The position numbers were made by a program, and so were the translations under genes. From positions 10,171-24,252 of the forward strand of contig LSYV01000307.1 of NCBI GenBank assembly GCA_001584585.1: DNA of 14,082 nucleotides, in the 5' to 3' direction. Below are positions 8,537-14,082 of this stretch, piece after piece (position 1 is the first letter of the stretch; each line of letters starts with the position of its first letter). Origin of the DNA: Gonium pectorale (Eukaryota; Chlorophyta; Chlorophyceae; Chlamydomonadales; Volvocaceae). A model generated the notes under the pieces. It ran no database searches. It worked only from the letters and a program-made list of their open reading frames with translations, and was not told the origin of the DNA.

Positions 8537-8551
8537 ATATATATATATATA
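8537..8551. repeat. (TA)n microsatellite
   Basis: An alternating TA run in a GC-rich genome, preceded by ATGTACA. It lies in the divergent promoter region and could act as a TATA-like element for the plus-strand gene. It is rather far (about 350 bp) from the J-protein ATG, so a spliced or long leader would be needed. Confidence 0.8.
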
Positions 8552-8763
8552 ACGTGATCCGTCTGGGCTTGGTACTCCTTCGTTCAAGTTCAATCGGCCT
8601 TGCCCTCGTGCGCCAGACAGTGTGCCTTGACCCTTTCCAAGAACATATTGTTTCAAACCTGTTAAACTTGACGACTTGGGTGGGCGCAGCCCAGCAAAAA
8701 AGCCCTCGCGCCACGACCTCTCGTTGCGCGCCGACGCCTGCTCTCGTTGCAACCGCACCACAA

Positions 8764-8856
8764 ATGAGCCACGAAACCTCCACCCACGGCCATCATCTCG
8801 CGAGCTCCGAGACGGGCCCCGGGGTCGGCCGGCTCTCCAACCGGGTTGCTCCCTGA
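8764..8856 (+). other. Upstream open reading frame before the J-protein gene
   Basis: A 30-codon frame (ATGAGCCACGAAACC to TGA) in the same frame as the J-protein. It ends 45 bp before that protein's ATG. If transcription starts upstream of 8764, this could reduce translation of the main frame. No homology is recognised. Its existence as an expressed uORF depends on the transcription start, which is unknown. Confidence 0.3.
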
Positions 8857-8901
8857 TTCCTGCCCCGACACGTCAACCCGTGGCCATCTCTCGAGGCTCC
8901 C

Positions 8902-11900
8902 ATGGCGACAGCCTCCGCTTGCGCCGGCTTGACGACTACGCTGGCCGCGGCATCGCCCCCGCCCCTTGTCGCCGCGCAGCGCTGCCTCCGCGGCGCTGCC
9001 GCTCTGCGGCCTCCGCAGCAGCTGCTCGCCGCCGCGACGCCGGTGTCCAGGCACGCTACTCCGCTCCCAGCGCCCGCCCTGGGCAGCAACATCGGGAGCT
9101 CGCCTGGCTGCCTCCACGCCTTGGCCGCCAGCGGGCCCGCCACTGCTGACAGCTGCAGCTGTGGCGTCTGGGCCCGCAGCGCTCGCCAGTGGTCCCTTCT
9201 GGCTGCAACCAACGCGTGGCGCGGTGGCAGCGGTGGCGGTGGCGGTGGCGGTAGCGGTGGCGGTGGCGCCTTCATGGGTCGTGGCTGCGGCAGCTTCGTT
9301 GGCAGGGCGGGCCCCGCCAGCGGCTGGCTGCCGGTGCGGACGTACTCCGCCGTCGGTGCCGGCAGCGGCGGCGGCGGGCCAGGCGGTGACGGCCAGGCTC
9401 GCGGCGGCGGCAGCGGCGGCAGCGGCGGCAGCAGCAGCAGCGGCGGCAGCGGCGGTCACCCCCCAGGATACGACCCCGGAGCCACCCACTACGAGGTGGG
9501 TGGCAGTGTGGAGCCCTCCTGGCAGGCCACTGGGGCTGGGATGCAGCCGGGTGGGTAACTAACCGGGGCGGGGCGGGGAGGGGCGCATGCGAGACGCAGC
9601 GGATGGAGGTGCAAGGTGGGGGCATCGAAGGGCCGCAGCCGTCCCGCCCCCCCCCCGCCCGGGCGGGCACACCACTTCTACTACGACCTTAGCCTCGATG
9701 AGCTTATTTAGCGTCAGCCGACATCACCAATCAACGAATACGAACGACGCAGCTCTGAGCGGCGAATACCGGATGGCGACTGCCTGCGTCTCGGAACGCC
9801 GACACCCTCCGGGAGCCGGCGAACTGAAGGCAAAAGTGGCTTGGCCGCCGGACGGGCGACACAGCTGGCGTTCAGTCTTCTCCTATCGAAACCTGTTTCC
9901 TTTAAAAGCCCCCCCCCCCGCCCGGCTTGGGAATACAGTCAGCCAGGGATTCGGCCGGTTCGGGCTAATAAACCCGTCAAACCACCCGGCCATGTGGTCC
10001 ATACATGCACAGGACCACCGGGAGGTGCGGCATTGGCAATAACCGGGAGTGCGCTCACCGGGGACCCTGGCCCCTCCCTTCCACCCGCAGCGCTCAGCCA
10101 GTTTTCCACGGTCGGGAGCTGTGTGCGCCCCAGGGCTTCTCTACTGAGAACGCCTTCCAACCCTCTACCCCCGCCCGGCCTCAGCGCTCAGCCTGTTGTT
10201 TGCACGGTCGGGAGAGGAATGCGCCCCAGGGCTTCTCTAGTTAGAACGCCTTCACTAAAGGCCAACTCACTAAAGGCCCCCCCGCCCGGCCCGCGTGGCC
10301 GGTGCAAGGGACCAGGGCGCAGGTGTCGGGTCCATCCGTCCGTCGGGTCCATCCGTCCGTCGGTTCCATCCGTCCGTCGGGTCCATCCGTCCGTCGGGTC
10401 CATCCGTCCGTCGGGCCCATCCGTCCGTCGGGTCCATCCGTCCGTCGGGTCCATCCGTCCGTCGGGCCCATCGTCCTCCCATGGGCCCCGAGCCCGTCGC
10501 CCCCTCGCAGCCGGTTACCACACCCACCCCCGCCTTCCGACCTGCTGCGTGCGCGGGTGTCCTCTTGGATGAGCGATTGGGTGTTGACCCGTGGGTCAGT
10601 TGGCGTGACGGGGGCCGCGCACGCCCATGCCTGGCCACAGCCTCCGCCTCGCCCCGAGCCTCTTGCTCTCCCGCGCAAGCGAGGGAGAGGGAGAGCCGCG
10701 GCGTGCAGGCTCGCGTGCGGGTCGTTGGCGGGGGCGCAGGGACGCCTCCCAGCCGCCCTGCGCGCCCCGGCTCAGGCAGCGACCCGCGTGGCGCCCACCC
10801 CACCCCACCCCACCCCACCTGCTGCCCCGCCCCTCGCCACCCAGGTGCTTGGTGTGCCTCGCAGCGCGAGCCTGGCCGCCATCAAGGCCGCCTTCCGCCA
10901 GGTGAGCGGGGACCTGCGGCCGGCCGGCCGGCGGCCGGCTGGCTCTGCCTGCCTGTTCGGCCAGTATTGGGCGTCTATCGTGTCCGGCGCCTCGTTCAAT
11001 GGCGGTCCGGCGCTCGCGGTTTGGTGCCCCATCTGGATCGGATGTGGACTGGGCACTGGGGACTGGGAACTGGAGACGGAGGGGGGGAGTTGGCCGCCCC
11101 CCCCGCAGGCGGTGTCCCACCACATGACGCATTCGCCGCATGCCGGTGACCGGAACCCAGCTCCACTCCCTCGCCTGCCTCTGGTGCCGTGCCACTGCCC
11201 TATCCGCCATTCCGCTCCAGAGGGCCAAGGAGCTCCACCCGGATGCCGTCGCCGCCCGGGCCCGCACCCAGACACAGACACACGCACAGATACAGACACA
11301 GACACACGCGCCGCGAGGAGGGCGGCCCGAGGAGGATGGGCGGCATCGCGAGGGGCCGCCGCTCCACGCCCGTCATCGCCGGCACGCGGCGGCCCCGCAG
11401 CCGCAGCCGCAGCGGAAACACACCCACGACGCCGCCGGCCGCCCCGCAGCCGCCCCCGGTGGCGGCCCGGGCCCGGCCGCCAGCACCGGTGCCGGCGCGC
11501 CCCCGCTGTCGGGCCGACAGCGCGACGCGGCCGCGGCCGCGTTCCTGCGCCTCATGGCCGCCTACGAGGCCCTCAGCAGCGCCCCCAGCAGGTAGGGGAG
11601 TGGGGCGTTGGGCGGGCGCGGGGGGTGGGGGAGTGGCGTGGGGCCGGGGAGGGCGGAGGAGGAAAGCGGAGGCGAGGTGGGGTAATGAAGAGGATGGGGG
11701 AGGGAGGGGAGAGGACGGGAGAGGGGGAGGAGCGCAGATGCCGGTGTCGCCACTGACGACGGTGAAGCGCCGGCGTAGGCGGTCCATATCAGCCGTGGAG
11801 ATGGGGAACGGAAAGAAGGGGTTGCCGATGCAGTTTGCCATATGCCGGACCCGTTTGTCTTTGGTCCTTCCAAACAGACGGGCGTACGACATGCAGCTGG

Positions 11901-13710
11901 CGGCGGCAGCCGCCGGTCACCGAGGTGCCGGCGGCGGCAGCCCCATGGGTCGGCAGCGGCCGGCGCCGACGGAGGCGAGCGGGGACCGCTGCCAGCCCCC
12001 AGGCGCCGCCGCGGCAGGCGAGGACAGTGGCGCTGGCGGCGCATCCGCTGCGGGGGGCTGGGAGTGGCCCTCTGCTTCCACTGAGTCGGCGGCGGGGGCG
12101 GCTGGCGGCGGAGGCGACCTGCAGTCCATCGACTTCCGCTCCTGGCGCTACGGCGTGGGCGAGTGGATGGTGCGGCCCAGGAGGGAGCCGGTGGCGGGTG
12201 AGGCGCGGAGGCGGGGGCCGGCGGCACGGGCTGCGGCGACGCAGGGCAGCGCTCCGGCCTCCGGGAGCCTGCCTATACGGGCGTATTCGCACATGTGTGC
12301 CTCAACCTCGTTCCCCGCCAAGAACCTGGCGTGGCCCCGACTGCCTCCCAGCTTGGGGGCGGGCTGCGTCGTCCTCACTCCATGTGAGGTGCCGCCCCAC
12401 CGCACTCCACCCCCTCCCCCACCTGCCCCTCGGCCCATGCTGCCCCGCCCCACGCTGCCCCGCCCCACCCCCTCCCGTCACCCCGCCCACACACACGCCC
12501 AGGCCGCCACGCCGCGCTCGAGTACTACCTGCGCAAGTACTCGCACGAGTTCGAGGGGGCGCTGCACGCGGCGCTGGTGCACGCATACCTGGGGCCCAAG
12601 TGGGGAGCGGGGGGGGGCGGGAGGGCGGGCGGGGGGGAGCACACAGTCCGAGGGCGTGGCGTTGTTTACTGGAGACAGCGGGAGGTGGGGGGCGGGAGGT
12701 GGGAGAGGAAGGCGATCAAAAGGGGGGAGGGCAAGGCGGCAGGAGGCGAGGAGCGGGGAGGGGCGGAAGCCGGCGGCGGCAGTTGGCCGGGGGCGGGGGC
12801 GGGGACGGGGCGTCGCGCCTCAGGCTGCAGCTGTCGTAGCGACGCCCCTACGCCCGCCTCCGGGCGTTGGACCACGCCCACCCCCACCCCCACCGATAGC
12901 TTTTAGTAGCGGGAACGCGTTTGCAACCCCATACCCTCCACCCACCTACCCACCCTCCCACCCCACCCACCAGGCTGCACCTGTCGCCCGGCGAGCTGCC
13001 TCGCTGCTTCGAGGGCGAGCTGCGGCGGCGGCCGGGGGCCAGCGCCGCGCTGATGCAGCTGGTGTCGGGGCGGACGCTGCTGGGGAGCGTGAGGCTGCGG
13101 GTGAGGGGGTCGTGAAGGGGGGGGGGGTGAGGCTGCGGGCGCGGTGGGGTGGGTGGCATGGGTTGCGTGGGGCAGGAAAGAGTGGTGTGCGGGGTTGTAT
13201 TGTGTGTGTATATGGCTGAGGATTTGTGGGGTCGGGTTGGGGTACCGTAGGCGCGGCGCGGCGCGTGGGGCGGGGCGGGGCGGGGAGCTCAAGCGCGCTG
13301 TGGGCGGCTGTGGCCCCCGCCCACCCTCCCACCCGCCCGGGGTGAGGGTGAGCGCCGGCTTTGGGATCGTCCAAGCTGTCCGTTGCTCGGACAAACGGGG
13401 CGGGGTGGGGCAGCGCCCAACCGGGATCGACGCTGCCCGCCATGCGGCGCTCCTCGTCGGTCTTCCGCCTCTCGCCAGCCGCAGCCAACCAGGCCCCTGC
13501 GTCCCGCCCCCGCCCCCCTTACCCCGGCTGGCGCCCAGCCCGCTCATATCAAGTCCAATTGTCAATCCCTCCTGCCGCCCTCCCCCCCCCTCGCTGACTG
13601 CCTGGCTCCCTGGCTGCCTGGCTGCGGCCGTGCCCAGGAGACCCTGCGCCTGGAGCCGGGGCAGGGCGGCGGCGGCGGCAGGGCGGCGGCGGCGCTCGCG
13701 GCGGGCGCAG
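8902..13710 (+). CDS. J-domain (DnaJ/Hsp40-like) protein, probably mitochondrial; 3' end not determined
   Basis: J-proteins stimulate Hsp70 ATPase through the HPD loop. Exons: 8902-9495, 10845-10901, 11221-11591, 11878-12197, 12503-12599, 12974-13100 and 13638-13710. Phases agree, giving about 546 residues, with no stop reached. The J-domain is assembled across introns: THYE | VLGVPRSASLAAIKAAFRQ | RAKELHPDAV (HPD at 223-225), then FLRLMAAYEALSS and RRAYDMQL. About 85 Gln/Thr/His/Pro/Ala-rich residues separate the HPD helix from helix III. Residues 1-150 are Ala/Arg/Ser-rich with no early acidic residues and end in VRTYSA, like a mitochondrial R-3 cleavage site; Gly-rich linkers follow. After the J-domain come FRSWRYGVGEWMVRPR, EYYLRKYSHEFEGALHAAL, VHAYLGPK and LPRCFEGELR, a compact non-repetitive C-terminal part. 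The ATG at 8902 (CTCCCATGGCG) is the first after an in-frame stop. Exon 6 could end at 13088 instead. Confidence 0.85.
9228..9456 (+). repeat. GGC/GGT and GGC/AGC simple repeats inside J-protein exon 1
   Basis: Two simple-sequence tracts, (GGTGGC)n at about 9228-9268 and (GGCGGCAGC)n at about 9402-9456, encode Gly and Gly/Ser linkers on either side of the RTYS site. They are in frame and contain no stop. They are probably length-variable between strains. Confidence 0.85.
10088..10254 (+). repeat. Direct duplication of about 70 bp in J-protein intron 1
   Basis: Copy 1 is 10088-10157 and copy 2 is 10182-10254. Both run from CAGCGCTCAGCC through ACGGTCGGGAG and GCGCCCCAGGGCTTCTCTA to GAACGCCTTC. 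A few substitutions separate them. Just downstream, CACTAAAGGCC is repeated twice (about 10252-10277). This may mark an old insertion. Confidence 0.8.
10330..10465 (+). repeat. 17-bp minisatellite, 8 copies, in J-protein intron 1
   Basis: Eight exact-length copies of GTCCATCCGTCCGTCGG, with single-base variants at the first two positions (TT in copy 3, GC in copy 6). A partial ninth follows. Frames through the array, on either strand, are open only because the unit lacks stops. They are not genes. Confidence 0.95.
11271..11312 (+). repeat. CAGACA-type microsatellite coding for Thr-Gln repeats
   Basis: An ACACAGACACACGCACAGAT-like tract lies in exon 3 of the J-protein gene and encodes TQTQTHAQIQTQTH. 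It marks the start of the low-complexity insertion that splits the J-domain after the HPD helix. Confidence 0.8.
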
Positions 13711-13880
13711 GTAGGGAGGCGCCACACCCCTCCGGGCATTGCCGTCCCGCACCTCCGCACGTTGCCGCACCGCCCGGGGGGCCGCTGCCGCCCCGCAGCG
13801 GCGCCCCGCAGTGCGACCCACGCCGCGGCCGCCCCCACGCTTCCCCTCCCCACCACCACCGTGTTTTCAGCGCATTGCAC
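13711..13880 (+). other. Unresolved 3' part of the J-protein gene
   Basis: GCAG|GTAGGG at 13711 looks like a donor and GTTTTCAG at 13863-13870 looks like an acceptor, suggesting a 160-bp intron. The exon 7 frame is also open straight through this stretch into the 7-bp array. Which is used, and where the gene stops, cannot be decided here. No TGTAA polyadenylation signal was seen before the right edge. Confidence 0.4.
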
Positions 13881-14082
13881 GTGTGGCGTGTGGCGTGTGG
13901 CGTGTGGCGTGTGGCGTGTGGCGTGTGGCGTGTGGCGTGTGGCGTGTGGCGTGTGGCGTGTGGCGTGTGGCGTGTGGCGTGTGGCGTGTGGCGTGTGGCG
14001 TGTGGCGTGTGGCGTGTGGCGTGTGGCGTGTGGGCGTGTGGGCGTGTGGGCGTGTGGGCGTGTGGGCGTGTGGGCGTGTGGG
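13881..14082 (+). repeat. GTGTGGC heptamer array changing to GTGTGGGC octamers
   Basis: There are 21 perfect copies of the 7-mer GTGTGGC (13881-14027), followed by 6 copies of the 8-mer GTGTGGGC (14028-14075) and a partial copy cut by the window edge. The two blocks differ by one G per unit. All three plus-strand frames are free of stops. It lies in or beyond the last part of the J-protein gene. Confidence 0.97.

Larger units (their letters stand above)
8207..8901. promoter_or_regulatory. Divergent intergenic region holding both promoters
   Basis: About 695 bp separate the thioesterase start codon (minus) from the J-protein start codon (plus). I see no exon in it. It has lower GC than its surroundings. 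Besides the TATA-like box at 8251-8260 it holds an AT run, (TA)n at 8537-8551, about 350 bp before the J-protein ATG. Open frames here have no recognisable motif. Confidence 0.6.
9496..10844 (+). other. First intron of the J-protein gene (1349 bp)
   Basis: Donor GAG|GTGGGT and acceptor CACCCAG flank the intron; the join restores THYEVLGV, a canonical J-domain start. It is about three times longer than most introns here. It contains a roughly 200-bp lower-GC segment (about 9675-9900), a 70-bp direct duplication and the 17-bp minisatellite. Retention of the intron would end the protein at a TAA at 9556-9558 after 218 residues, without a J-domain. Confidence 0.75.

Noticed and set aside
9663..9711. 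HHFYYDL peptide in J-protein intron 1, resembling a J-domain start
   Set aside because: It reads into a stop at once (LSLDELI*), has no nearby acceptor/donor pair, and the THYE|VLGV join is clean.
10188..10818. Long minus-strand frames with repeated TDGWTRRTDGPDGRM
   Set aside because: They are the reading of the 17-bp minisatellite, whose unit lacks stops. They lie inside the J-protein intron and lack any non-repeat domain.
11189..13219. A single 676-codon plus-strand frame
   Set aside because: Only 11878-12197 of this frame is a real exon (RAYDMQL to REPVA). The rest is intron or out-of-frame exon; splice phases and J-domain motifs show this.
13881..14082. CRISPR-like or telomeric array
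   Set aside because: There are no unique spacers; it is a plain 7/8-bp minisatellite and not a telomere unit.

Overview
The window reads as nuclear DNA of a volvocine-type green alga (Chlamydomonas or Volvox relatives). The support is very high GC, genes split into many short exons with GTGAGT/GTGCGT/GTGGGT donors and pyrimidine-rich acceptors, runs of Ala/Gly/Pro/Gln in the proteins, and many GC-rich minisatellites. The species cannot be named from this sequence. I rebuilt the genes by hand from reading frames, splice signals and exon phase; no search was run.

Layout. (1) 1-1064: the left edge is a 16-bp minisatellite. Next come three exons on the minus strand (545-1064) encoding the N-terminus and first membrane segment of a type IIB P-type Ca2+-ATPase. 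The gene leaves the window on the left or is a truncated copy. (2) About 1065-3685: a gene-poor, lower-GC stretch holding two imperfect inverted-repeat (foldback-like) structures and a degenerate 7-bp-periodic array. (3) 3686-8206, minus strand: a complete ten-exon gene for a type II (editing) thioesterase of the alpha/beta-hydrolase fold, about 440 residues, with the Ser-Asp-His triad visible and an unusual N-terminal extension of about 155 residues. (4) 8207-8901: a divergent intergenic region that must hold both promoters. (5) 8902 to the right edge, plus strand: at least seven exons of a J-domain (DnaJ/Hsp40-like) protein with a mitochondrial-type leader. Its J-domain is interrupted by a low-complexity insertion of about 85 residues, and its first intron carries a 17-bp minisatellite. 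The right edge is a 7-bp array that changes to 8 bp.

The three genes show no obvious shared pathway. The thioesterase would hydrolyse stalled or mis-primed acyl chains from a polyketide or fatty-acid synthase, the J-protein would recruit Hsp70 in an organelle, and the ATPase would export Ca2+. No bacterial-style system, CRISPR array, rRNA or tRNA was seen. The main points of interest are the paired inverted repeats next to the ATPase 5' end, the thioesterase's N-terminal extension and ambiguous last splice junction, and the split J-domain.
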